Below, in pieces: positions 13,242-22,968 of a stretch of 64,000 nucleotides of DNA (position 1 is the first letter of the stretch; every line of letters starts with the position of its first letter). The notes beneath the pieces are model-generated. The model did not search any database. It was given only the letters and a program-made list of their open reading frames with translations, and had not been told where the DNA came from. Both the position numbers and the translations under genes were made by a program. The stretch spans positions 39,662 through 103,661 of the forward strand of contig JAUCBJ010009042.1 of NCBI GenBank assembly GCA_032718475.1, written 5' to 3'. The stretch comes from Nemertoderma westbladi. Lineage: Eukaryota > Xenacoelomorpha > Nemertodermatida > Nemertodermatidae.

Positions 13242-15512
13242 ACTGCGGGAGCGCTAAAGTCTTAACTTATTACTTTTAGATAGTCTTTGAAAGTACTCTA
13301 TACAAAGTCCTAACCCGATAACTGTGTATTGTCATGGAAACGTAATGGTTTCTTACCTGGACATCCATACAATGTATTTCAATTTATTGCACAGGCGACA
13401 TATTATTATGTAGTGAGTGATTGCCGTGAAATGGAAATACCTAGATATATTGACAATCGTTATTTCAAAATTCATCCGGTCTAATTGTTGAGATACCCCA
13501 AATTGAGGTTCTAAATTTGTGAAAATATTAGTGAAACAATTTTATGGTTAAAGAGAAAACTCTATTTGTTTTTATATAGAGTAATGCGTAATTTTATTCC
13601 ACAAAGTTGCCTTTTCTTTTATAGCAGGTAAATTGCAATAATTAATGCATTATAGGCGTACCTAAACGTGCGCTATTTTTATGAAAATTAATAACTTGTT
13701 ACATTATGTCAACTTCTCGATGTGGTGATATCCTCGTAACGCAGCTAAGTAATAATCACTAACTTAGTAACAATGAACTTATATAACAAATATTGATATT
13801 TATTACCCATTACTGATAACCATTGATTTTAGGCGAAGTGTAAGTTTAGTTGATGTACCAACTGCAATTAATTGCATAAAAAGTATATGAATTTCATGAA
13901 TATTCCTAAACATTACAATATTAACGCTAATAATTAAGCATTCAGAACGCCCTTAAATTGACATAATTTAACAAAATGGCACCATTTTGTTAAAAGGGCA
14001 CTGTCAACGTTTATGAATGAATGACCCTTGTATATTTATGGAAACATCCCTCGCCACCCTCGCTCGGTACATAAATACTGCTTATGTGAAACCTTTCACA
14101 CAATCATGTAAAATAGTTATAATTTCACTTTTATCAATTTACAATATTTGCAGGAAAAAATAATACAATTCAATCATTATTCGTGTAACATCAGTTATAA
14201 ATCGGTAAAATATGAAAGTTCCTTTACATAAATCATTACGTCGGTATTTCTGACTTTTATTGTCTGCTATATTTTAATTTTTTTTACCTATTATAAATAA
14301 TTGTTTTTACTTTCTCTCGTGTTTTTTTAATTTTCGTTGGTTAGTTAATCACACTTATATTCAATTTGTACTAAGTGCTAAATGATTGTAAGACCGAAAA
14401 TACCCTAATACGCTAACTCGCCGAATGTTGATTGCAAATACCCGGCTCCGTTTCGCAAATAACCAATTTCACATTGAACACTTAAAAATAAAACCGTTTG
14501 CATAAACTCCGGGAGCGCTAAAGTCCTAACTTATACTTTCTTTTGAAAGTACTTTATACAAAGTCCTAACCCAATAATTTGGTATTGGCATGGAAACCTA
14601 ATGGTTTCTTACCTGGACATTGACAACTAGTCTAATGAAACATAGGCAAACCGAAATTTATTCCCAGACTGAAACGAATAAGAATGGTGAAATGGAAAAC
14701 TTACACATAGATAGAATATCGTTATTAGAATATTTCCTCGTTTCGTCTATTGTTGAGATATAATAAAATACATAAAACACAAATTCAAACTGTGGCAAAT
14801 TTAATTTGGGTTGTAAATTGGTGAAATTAGTTAGTGAAACAATAAATATAATATGCGTCAGATTAATAATTAACAATTGTTAAAATTCAAAACAATTAAA
14901 ATTCACTATAATGATAGGCTGCTCAGAGCTCAGAGCTCAGGCTGCTCAGATACATTGTGCATTATACTTGTTGTTGCGATATATGGCGTTGTGTACTAGA
15001 ACAACCCATTATACAGTATAGAGTAATTTAGATAAGCCATATTGATGTACAGCCGTAATTAAATAAGGAAATAAGCAATTTTGGATTAAATTCATCAAAG
15101 TTAATAGTATATGAGGCAGGTTTTCAGTAACACTCACTTTATTTTACACTTCTGAAATATTAGTAAGATAAAGTTATATTAAAATTATCTTATAATTGAT
15201 TACTGAATGGTTTACTGAAATAAAAATTAGATATAATCAAAACATTTTCCGTTCTGATGGAACTTTTTTTTAGATGTTCAACAAATTTATTTAACCATTT
15301 AAACTTCGGGATCCCGTTTCAAAAAAGTCGGAATCGGGATTCGATATTTCGCTGGGATCCCGGTTTTTCGGTTTTTTTTTTAAACATTAGTGCATTGATG
15401 AAGCCAGATTGTTTAAATATAAAATCGGATTTAAATAAAAAAATCTGATTTAAATAAGAAAAAAGTGATTTAAATGGGTGACTACAAAACAAAGACCAAA
15501 GACCTAAATAAT
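13242..15512. repeat. Segmental duplication, copy 2 (carries the empty TIR site)
   Basis: Matches 1-3985 without the TIR element; the unoccupied target is at about 14755-14766. It has a private insertion at about 14917-14973 made of CTCAGAG subrepeats ('gctgctcagagctcagagct'). Homology stops at 15512 within the foldback left arm, where 53-bp satellite begins. The copies differ at only a few percent of positions, so the duplication is fairly recent, and the TIR insertion in copy 1 is younger than the duplication unless it was precisely excised here. Confidence 0.9.
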
Positions 15513-16405
15513 TATTATTGGGTGGTATCTTGGTGAATGTAACCTGTACGTACACAGCCGTGTTTATTGGGTGGTATCTTGGTGAATGTAACCTGTACGT
15601 ACCAACACAGCCGTGTTTATTGGGTGGTATCTTGGTGAATGTAACCTGTCGTACCAACACAGCCGTGTTTATTGGGTGGTATCTTGGTGAATGTAACCTG
15701 TACGTACCTACACAGCCGTGTTTATTGGGTGGTATCTTGGTGAATGTAACCTGTACGTACCAACACAGCCGTGTTTATTGGGTGGTATCTTGGTGAATGT
15801 AACCTGTACGTACCTACACAGCCGTGTTTATTGGGTGGTATCTTGGTGAATGTAACCTGTACGTACCTACACAGCCGTATTTATTGGGTGGTATCTTGGT
15901 GAATGTAACCTGTACGTACCTACACAGCCGTGTTTATTGGGTGGTATCTTGGTGAATGTAACCTGTACCTACACAGCCGTGTTTATTGGGTGGTATCTTG
16001 GTGAATGTAACCTGTACCTACACAGCCGTGTTTATTGGGTGGTATCTTGGTGAATGTAACCTGTACGTACCTACACAGCCGTGTTTATTGGGTGGTATCT
16101 TGGTGAATGTAACCTGTACGTACCAACACAGCCGTGTTTATTGGGTGGTATCTTGGTGAATGTAACCTGTACGTACCTACACAGCCGTGTTTATTGGGTG
16201 GTATCTTGGTGAATGTTACGTGTACGTACCTTACCTACACAGGCGTGTTTATTGGGTGGTATCTTGGTGAATGTAACCTGTACCTACACAGCCGTGTTTA
16301 TTGGGTGGTATCTTGGTGAATGTAACCTGTACGTACCTACATAGCCGTGTTTATTGGGTGGTATCTTGGTGAATGTAACCTGTACCTACACAGCCGTGTT
16401 TATTA
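15513..16405. repeat. 53-bp satellite, array 3 (about 17 units)
   Basis: Same 53-bp unit as arrays 1 and 2, with 49- and 52-bp variants. One unit at about 16215-16245 is longer (extra CTTAC) and has TGTTACG for TGTAACC. The array begins at a 'ttattgggtgg' junction inside the truncated foldback arm and ends at 'cgtgtttatt', where a LINE tail abuts. Confidence 0.96.
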
Positions 16406-16640
16406 GATAGATAGATAGATAGATTTATTTATACATTATGTAAAAACAATAACAAATACACCAAACAATGTACCGGCATAACTGTCCAACAAATAAATTG
16501 TCCAACATAACATATAGGATTACCCCTAAAGCTTTGCAGCTTATTTCCAAGGGGGTCCTTTATGTTACTTGGTTACAAATACAATATTACACTACGCTAA
16601 CCTAAAACCAATATAAAACGTAATTAAACTATGTACATGT
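16406..16640 (-). mobile_element. LINE 3' end (CR1/L2-like tail), minus strand
   Basis: Read on the minus strand, a GC-containing segment 'aaaggacccccttggaaata' followed by 'agctgcaaagctttaggggt' leads to an AT-rich stretch ending in AATAAATAAATC and a (TCTA)n tail (16406-16426). A hairpin-bearing 3' end with a short tandem tail is characteristic of CR1/L2-type non-LTR elements. No ORF2 coding part is visible, so the copy is 5'-truncated. The upstream limit is a guess. Confidence 0.55.
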
Positions 16641-17034
16641 ACATCCCTAGTCTTGCAACATGCGAAATCTGAAAAGATCTTGATAAGATTTGTTAACATT
16701 CTTTGTAAGATCTTGGCACTTCAGATTCTGATCTTTGCAGGGGAGGCACTGATCGTCTAAGATCCTTACAGATTTTCTAGGTACATCCCAGATCTTTGCA
16801 GGGAGTCACTGATCATGTAAGATCATTACAGATTAACTATGAATATACCAGATCTTTGCTGTTCGCTAGGGGATGTGCATACGCGATTGTTGCAAATTTA
16901 TCAAATTACTTATTATGCATGATAACTCCTTTGTAAACATCAGTAACAATATAATATCATAGCCAGTATATATTTAATTAAAATATCCACAAAATACAAC
17001 CCACAAACCCCCCGGAAGCGACAAATGATGTAAC
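16641..17034. other. Spacer with two degenerate 'gatctttgcagg' repeats
   Basis: Two copies of a roughly 70-bp segment (about 16730-16790 and 16794-16860) share 'agatctttgcaggg', 'cactgatc' and 'taagatc.ttacagatt'. Otherwise unique AT-rich DNA up to the target-site duplication of element 1. No gene seen. Confidence 0.55.
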
Positions 17035-17039
17035 AATTA

Positions 17040-18649
17040 TGTTCGCGGTATTTCAACTTTCCATAACGCGAGTTGAATATTTTTGTATTTATTTAAAATT
17101 GATTATTCCGATATTACTACTGGGTGCGGGACCATGGGTTTTGGGCACATTCAATAAACTGGGGGCGATTTATGGGCGAACTTTGGGGCAACTTACAGGG
17201 TACGGGAATAATTTCATAGTTATAAGGGCCAGGGGGGGATGGAAAATGCAAGCAGTATTCAGGTTAGCCTGAGTACTATTAGGCCCTGGCCAACTTCCTG
17301 CTGCCTGTAGGGGTGGATTTGGTAATGCGCCAGGCCTAAAGGACAAGGACTGCCCTTAGCGGTCCCTGGCCAACAGCAGCCATTACGAGACTGAAAAGAA
17401 CTCGGACCGCTGACTGCTTGTGTCAGGGATTTGCGACGGGAAACGACGGCCCCTTAGTAGCCAAGCCGTTCTGGTTCTCGATGATCGTTCCCTTCGGGGT
17501 TCGTGAGAGGTGGAGCGGACACGCGAACGGGTGGCCAACTAACGACTGCCCCCTGACCTAAGCCGTACTGGTTCTCGATGACCGATCCCTTCGGGGTTCG
17601 CGAGGGGTGGGACGGACATTCGAAAGGGATGGCCACAGGACGGGTTTGACGAGAACTGCCCTTAGCGGTCTCTGGTCAACGGCAGCTACTACGAGACTGA
17701 AAAGAACTCGGAACGCTGACGCTTGTACTGGGATTTGCGACGGGAACCGACGACAGACCCCTTAGCCAAGCCGTACTGGTTCTCGATGATCGTTCCCTTC
17801 GGGGTTCGTGAGGGGTGGAACGGACACGCGATGGGGTCGAAAGACAAAGGACTAGACTCGACTAGACTCTACTGGCCTACCGACTGTTCGGAGCAGTTTC
17901 TCGGCTGCCGAAGCGACTACGAGCCTGAAAGGGACTCGGAAAGCCTAGGTGGTTGGGTTTCTGTGATGAAACGACGGACCCCTAGCCAAGCCGTTCTGGT
18001 TCTCGATGATCGAACCCTTCGGGGTTCGTGAGGGGTGGAACGGACACGCGAACGGGTCCACCGACACGACAGACTCCTAGCCAAGCCGTACTGGTTCTCG
18101 ATGACCGAACCCTTCGGGGTTCGAGAGGGGTGGTACGGATACGCGACAGAGTCTACCGACTGGACCGACCCTTAGCCAAGCCGTGCTGGTTCTCGATGAT
18201 CGTTCCCTTCGGGGTTCGTGAGGGGTGGAACGGACACGCAACAGGGTTGACCGACACCGACACTACGGCACTAAGACTAGGACCGAGGGAAAATCTGGGG
18301 AACATTAGGTAGGCTAAAATCTGAGCGAACAGTGGGTTATTAAATAATATACCGTAGGGATTTATATTATCGTGTATAATTATTGTGAATATTTGGTGTA
18401 TATTGATTTGGGGAAGCCCAAAATTATTCTTAATCAAGTTTCAATGATGTTGAACAGGTTTCAACTATAGGAAGTTACATTAAAGAGTATATCCAACTAA
18501 TGCAGCTTTTTATCAACCGCAAACTTGCATCTCAGAAATCATTCCTTCTCCAAAATCAATATCCGGTGACTGGCCGGGGCTCAGTGGTCTGTAAACTCAC
18601 GTCTCCAGCATCGGCGTTTTTCCCCCCTGGTGTTGGGATAACGGCAACA
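17040..18649 (+). repeat. 5' LTR of element 1
   Basis: 1610 bp, TG...CA, nearly identical to 29837-31447. It contains about six tandem-like copies of a module with 'aagccgtactggttctcgat', 'gatcgttcccttcggggttc' and 'gtgaggggtggaacggacac' (near 17460, 17560, 17767, 17985, 18080 and 18175). A 22-nt motif beginning ACGAG(A/C)CTGAAA occurs at 17385, 17691 and 17919 and also inside gag and ORF3. An AATAAA lies at 17153-17158. Frames open across the modules (17723-18312 on +, 18153-18437 on -) are treated as non-coding. Confidence 0.95.
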
Positions 18650-18942
18650 AAATTAAGAATAATTCACGTGGTTAATTTTGACAGGGTGTCAAAATTAAGA
18701 ATAATTTATGCGGTTAATTTTGACAGGGTGTCAAAATTAAGGATAATTACGGTCAACTTCAACTGGTGGAAGTTGAGAATCCTTCAATACTCTTCAAAAA
18801 CTCTCTACGTGCTTGCCAGCACCCACTACGAGGAAACTCTGGTATTTGAGTTGAGACAAAGTCGTGGTTTAATTAAGCAACAAACTCGATCTAACCAACT
18901 CGTAGTCGGCAGATCACATATTTGGAGAGTTGTTAACAGGGA
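18650..18942 (+). promoter_or_regulatory. Leader of element 1 with 44-bp direct repeats; primer site not identified
   Basis: Directly after the LTR the word 'aattaagaataatt' plus 'ggttaattttgacagggtgt' is repeated about 2.3 times (18650-18745). No TGG-initiated sequence matching a tRNA 3' end lies next to the LTR. The nearest TGG stretch with plausible composition is about 18764 ('tggtggaagttgagaatcc'), 115 bp inside, which is unusual. The repeats may have displaced the primer-binding site. Confidence 0.4.
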
Positions 18943-19134
18943 ATGGAAGTATCGATCACACCCATTGATATAATTCAAGTTGAGCCAGGAATCTGGCACG
19001 TCGAAGTTGAGGTACAAGGAACGAACGTTGGACAATTCAGGATTACTGTTCGGGTGGTCCAAGCTGAGTACAATACCTACGAGGAACTGTTTTACGACAT
19101 CGCGTATCTAGCCATCGACGAGGCGTTACAATGA
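18943..19134 (+). CDS. Small leader ORF of element 1, 63 aa, unknown function
   Basis: An ATG-started 63-codon frame whose stop overlaps the gag start codon as ATGA (19131-19134), an arrangement that allows termination-reinitiation or coupled translation. The product is acidic and rich in V, I and E (begins MEVSITPIDIIQVEPG), with no recognised domain, signal peptide or membrane segment. The tight overlap and the position between leader and gag argue that it is real. It could instead be a regulatory upstream ORF whose peptide does not matter. No counterpart was seen in element 2. Confidence 0.5.
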   Translation: MEVSITPIDIIQVEPGIWHVEVEVQGTNVGQFRITVRVVQAEYNTYEELFYDIAYLAIDEALQ

Positions 19135-20189
19135 CAACAAATAACGTATCCGATACCGACGAGATGGATCACCACACAGACTCGGAAGCCGACGAGGTAC
19201 CAAACGTCAAGAACATGACCCGTCGGTTAGGGGCTCTTAAAGGCGGAGTAACCCGAGCGTATCAACGGATGGAGAAACAACTCAAGGGAGTCAAAACCCC
19301 CCTCAATGAGGTACAAACTCAGCTTCAAAGTATCCGAAATATCCTACAGCGGTACGAAAGAATGATACAGGCGTACCAAGAGCTCGTTCCCCCCACCGAT
19401 CAGGAAAACTACCCCAAGTTGGAAGAACACGTTGTACATCTAGATGGGTTCCGCAAACAACACCGGAGGACCCTCAGCCTTGTGAGAGGCTATGAGGAAC
19501 AGTATTACAAGAGGGCTGACGCGGAGTCAGTACGATCCTCCAGCATCAGGACAGCAGTACATCGTAAGAGAACGGGGTCCGCTAGAAATCAGCACTCCAG
19601 CGCTAGGAGCGAGATATCCGGCTCGGCGCGCAGTTCTCAAGGGGCGCCGCCACTCCGAGACCAACTGCGAGAACGGAAGGCATTAGCCCTCAAAGCTCGG
19701 ATGGAAGATGAGTATATTCAACTGCAAGCCGAGCAAGATGTATTAGCCGCCGAAACACAAAAGCGAGAGGCCGAACAAGCGGCCGAACGGCAGGCCGAAC
19801 AACGCGAACAGGAGGCCGAACAACATAGACGAGAAGCCGAACGGCAGGCCGAACAACGTGAACAGGAGGCCGAACAACATAGACGAGAGGCCGAACGACA
19901 GGCCGAACAACATAGACGAGAGGCCGAACGGCAGGCCGAACAACGTGAACAGGAGGCTGAACAACATAGACGAGAGGCCGAACAACATAGACGGGAGGAT
20001 GAACGACAGGCCGAACAACGCAAACAGGAGGCCGAACAACGCGGACGAGAGGCCGAACGAGAGATCGAACAACGTAAATGGGAAGCGGAAATGCGTAAAC
20101 AACACGCCGAGGCCCAAGCAATTCTTATCCACAAAAAGAATGCGGATATTGCAAAACTCGCAGAATACGAAGCCGCACTTATAGAATGA
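19131..20189 (+). CDS. gag: Gag N-terminal part, coiled coil (element 1)
   Basis: 352 codons to an in-frame TGA at 20187-20189; the same frame continues open to 21689. An N-terminal helical region (LNEVQTQLQSIRNILQRYER) is typical of the amino end of Pao-type Gag. From about 19775 to 20110 comes a highly charged E/R/Q-rich coiled coil made of REAERQAEQ and REQEAEQHR units, repeated at the DNA level, which probably grew by replication slippage. This would provide self-association of Gag. The TGA sits between the coiled coil and the capsid-like part. It may be a recent nonsense mutation or a readthrough site; nothing in the sequence decides this. Confidence 0.75.
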   Translation: MTTNNVSDTDEMDHHTDSEADEVPNVKNMTRRLGALKGGVTRAYQRMEKQLKGVKTPLNEVQTQLQSIRNILQRYERMIQAYQELVPPTDQENYPKLEEHVVHLDGFRKQHRRTLSLVRGYEEQYYKRADAESVRSSSIRTAVHRKRTGSARNQHSSARSEISGSARSSQGAPPLRDQLRERKALALKARMEDEYIQLQAEQDVLAAETQKREAEQAAERQAEQREQEAEQHRREAERQAEQREQEAEQHRREAERQAEQHRREAERQAEQREQEAEQHRREAEQHRREDERQAEQRKQEAEQRGREAEREIEQRKWEAEMRKQHAEAQAILIHKKNADIAKLAEYEAALIE

Positions 20190-21689
20190 GATATTCAACT
20201 CTACGAGGACTGGGAAAGGGATATAGATCAGGAATATGAACCAATTCCGGTACCGGAGTTAGAAAAGTCATTTACACCAACAGCGGCGAAACCTCCGAAA
20301 CCCGAGATCCCGCCTACCAAACAGTCTACGCTATCGGCACAAGCCCCGGTGTTCCATCCCCCACCAGCTACGCTAAAGAATGAGGAACCTTATTTCCCAT
20401 CCAACACCACGACAGCGAGTGTACCCAAGTACGAGCCTGAAAGGGACTCGGAACGGGACGCCACTCCCCGATCTAACAACCTATTTACATCCACACCACA
20501 AACTCGTAGCCGCGTCATTATTAAAACTCCACCTATTATTGATCCATCAAGTATGGGAGTGAGTGCCAATAACTATAACCCTCCGAGTCACTCAAGTTCA
20601 GACGACGTCAGCATCATCCGGGCGTTGGAGAACCGCCTTGCCATGCCTAAGATGGAGATTCGCACCTTCGAAGGAGATCCCGTTGATTACCTCAGATTCA
20701 AGAAACGGTTCTTTGCGCAGATCGGATCAACGGACATAGCCGACGCACAGAAATTGGTATATTTATCGCAATACCTGGGTGACAAACCACGCAGAATTGT
20801 TGCATGTTTTGAAGGAGGTTCTCATGAGGCATACTATGACGCATGGAAAACTCTAGATAAAAGATACGGAAATACCGGAACTATAATTAATAAAACTCTA
20901 GAGAGACTGATACAGGACACGGGATCACTAGGGGACCCACAGAACATACAGGAATTCTCCGACTCTATGAAGGATGCCTACTATACTCTGAAACCCTTAA
21001 ATAAAGAGGACCAGGTGAACAACATTCTAAACCTCCGACAGATCGCCAAGAAGTTCCCCGGATGGCTACAAAGTAAGTGGGCTTATAAATGTGTAGATCT
21101 CCGGCGCAGACATCCAGATCGAGATCCTAGCTTCCTTGAAATGTCGGCATTCCTGGACGATATCTCCGAAGCCATGAATGACTCGATGTTTTCAAAACAA
21201 AGTCTCGCAAAGTTGGACGGAATAGAGAGCAACTCCAGGAGTAAGATAACCCCTCCGAAACCGAGATTCCGCCCCCCACCGGTAAGTACGATGGCCATTA
21301 CCATGGCTGAGGATTCCGACGACGAAGACTACGAGGAACCGACATCCGCCGAGGAATGGGCATGTTATCTCGCGAGTTGGGCACCCGAAAGGGAAGGCAT
21401 CACAAATTCCCTGCTCTGTCTCTTCTGTGGGGAGAAACATAAAGTGGAATTCTGCAGAAAGTTTCAGTTCGCCAAACTCGTCCCACGCTTCGAGGCGATA
21501 ATGAAACACCGAGGATGCTTCCGGTGTCTTGGAACAGGTCACTATGTTCGGGAGTGCGACCAAAGATCATGCTGTGCTGTCTGTAACGACCAACGCCATC
21601 ACACGCTCCTCCACATCCCCGCGAACTTCGATTTTACTACCCTTCCCTTTCGGATCGAAGCCAGTAACCAATATTTCGGCCACGATTAA
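20190..21689 (+). CDS. gag: Gag capsid-like (DUF1759-like) and zinc-knuckle part (element 1)
   Basis: In frame with 19131 after the TGA; there is no ATG at its head. A proline-rich linker (20230-20420) is followed by a DUF1759-like gag region (about 20650-21180, opening with MEIRTFEGDPVDYLRFKKRF). Near the end a CX2CX4HX4C knuckle (CFRCLGTGHYVREC, about 21520) is followed by a second cysteine/histidine cluster ending HHTLLH, both typical of Pao Gag nucleocapsid. The 22-nt motif shared with the LTR lies at 20431-20452 in the linker. The frame stops at 21687-21689, where protease continues in the +1 frame. The role is particle assembly and RNA binding. Confidence 0.85.
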   Translation, partial: DIQLYEDWERDIDQEYEPIPVPELEKSFTPTAAKPPKPEIPPTKQSTLSAQAPVFHPPPATLKNEEPYFPSNTTTASVPKYEPERDSERDATPRSNNLFTSTPQTRSRVIIKTPPIIDPSSMGVSANNYNPPSHSSSDDVSIIRALENRLAMPKMEIRTFEGDPVDYLRFKKRFFAQIGSTDIADAQKLVYLSQYLGDKPRRIVACFEGGSHEAYYDAWKTLDKRYGNTGTIINKTLERLIQDTGSLGDPQNIQEFSDSMKDAYYTLKPLNKEDQVNNILNLRQIAKKFPGWLQSKWAYKCVDLRRRHPDRDPSFLEMSAFLDDISEAMNDSMFSKQSLAKLDGIESNSRSKITPPKPRFRPPPVSTMAITMAEDSDDEDYEEPTSAEEWACYLASWAPEREGITNSLLCLFCGEKHKVEFCRKFQFAKLVPRFEAIMKHRGCFRCLGTGHYVRECDQRSCCAVCNDQRHHTLLHIPANFDFTTLPFRIEASNQYFGHD

Positions 21690-22968
21690 TCTTATAAATC
21701 GCCGCTACATGGTTTTCGCAAAGGTAATCCCAGTAAGGATCCAAGGAGTCGGCAAATCTTTGACGACACTCGCGTTCCTCGATAACAGGTCTGACGGAAC
21801 CATCATCGACCGGGATTTCCTTGAGCAACTCGGCCTAGAATATGAACCTTGTAAACGGCCCATACAAACCATCACCGATAACAGAGAGGTAGAGTCCGGG
21901 GAGGTACAACTCCAGATGGAAGGAGTGATGAAGGGCTACGAAACGGCTAAGTTAACCATCAAGAACACCTTGGTACACACAGACCTCCGGGTGCGGTTCC
22001 GACAATCAGCCGAGTACGCCCCCCTCATACAATTAGACCGAGACGATGTAGACCTGAGGTGTCCGCAGTTGGACGTGAACCGTATCACCCTACTGATTGG
22101 ACTTGATACACCGGAACTACACATCCCCACCGGAGATATCGCTCGATCTATAAACCAGGATGATGGATTCTATGCTGAACGAACAATAATGGGATGGACA
22201 CTCTGCGGCATTAAGGAGGAAACTACGAACACCTATACCTACCTTCCTAAATGTCAGATTAAAGAGAATGTAACCTCTGTGGGTTATTGCTCAGCTTCAG
22301 ATCTTGACGAGGATTTGTTTCTGGAAACCGAGAAAACCCAACGAGAGATGACGAAATATTTTAATTTGGAGACCCAGGAGTTCGCGGAAAAGGACGAAAA
22401 CCCATCCGAAGAGGACCAATATTGTATGGACGTTCTCGACCAGGCCACGTTTAAAGACGGACATTGGTGTTCACCTATGTTATGGAAGGATCCAAACAAA
22501 CCAATGGCAAACAACGCCAGCATGGCACTTAGGCGACTTAAAGGGATTCTACGCCGGCTGAATGACCAACCCGAGATAAAGGAGAAATATAATACCGTAA
22601 TCCAAGGATATCTCGATGATGGATTAGCAGAAATGGTACCACGGAATGAACTGCAAGGTGGTGAAAGAACATATTATCTCCCAACCCACTATGTAGTAGA
22701 AGCCCGCAAAGGTGGGAAAATCCGAGTGGTAAATGATGCTGCTGCTATGTACCAGGGCGAATCCCTAAACAGTCAACTTTACACGGGACCCAACATATAT
22801 AGCACACTCATTGGCGTATTGATCAGGTTCAGGGAAAACCGGGTAGCATTCACCTATGACATCAAGGCCATGTTTCATCAAGTTCGTACGTTACCAAGAG
22901 ACGTTGTCTACGTATCCTATGGACGGATAAAACGCTTACTCAACAGGAGATTAGCCAACTCACGATAA
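21529..22968 (+). CDS. pol: Pol part 1: aspartic protease and N-terminal RT (element 1)
   Basis: Open frame without ATG, shifted +1 relative to gag and overlapping it by 161 nt. It contains a DUF1758-like retropepsin region whose active-site loop reads FLDNRSDG (about 21775-21800); the glycine normally following the D-S/T/N dipeptide is Arg, so the protease is probably inactive. The RT palm follows, with the fingers (GGKIRVVNDAAAMYQG) and motif A DIKAMFHQV (about 22860). The frame then leaves the RT reading at about 22911-22917 and ends at a chance stop at 22966-22968. This middle part is the only piece of gag-pol out of the common frame, so two opposite one-base indels are the simplest account. 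Confidence 0.85.
   Translation: MEQVTMFGSATKDHAVLSVTTNAITRSSTSPRTSILLPFPFGSKPVTNISATINLINRRYMVFAKVIPVRIQGVGKSLTTLAFLDNRSDGTIIDRDFLEQLGLEYEPCKRPIQTITDNREVESGEVQLQMEGVMKGYETAKLTIKNTLVHTDLRVRFRQSAEYAPLIQLDRDDVDLRCPQLDVNRITLLIGLDTPELHIPTGDIARSINQDDGFYAERTIMGWTLCGIKEETTNTYTYLPKCQIKENVTSVGYCSASDLDEDLFLETEKTQREMTKYFNLETQEFAEKDENPSEEDQYCMDVLDQATFKDGHWCSPMLWKDPNKPMANNASMALRRLKGILRRLNDQPEIKEKYNTVIQGYLDDGLAEMVPRNELQGGERTYYLPTHYVVEARKGGKIRVVNDAAAMYQGESLNSQLYTGPNIYSTLIGVLIRFRENRVAFTYDIKAMFHQVRTLPRDVVYVSYGRIKRLLNRRLANSR

Noticed and set aside
17723-18437. ORFs in the LTR modules (about 60-140 codons, both strands), repeated at 30251-31235
   Set aside because: They lie in the tandem modules, lack domains, and on both strands follow the repeat. 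An LTR-encoded protein was considered but has no support.
19690-20198. Minus-strand frames rich in R/V/C/L opposite the gag coiled coil
   Set aside because: Shadows of the repetitive E/R/Q-rich coding DNA on the plus strand.
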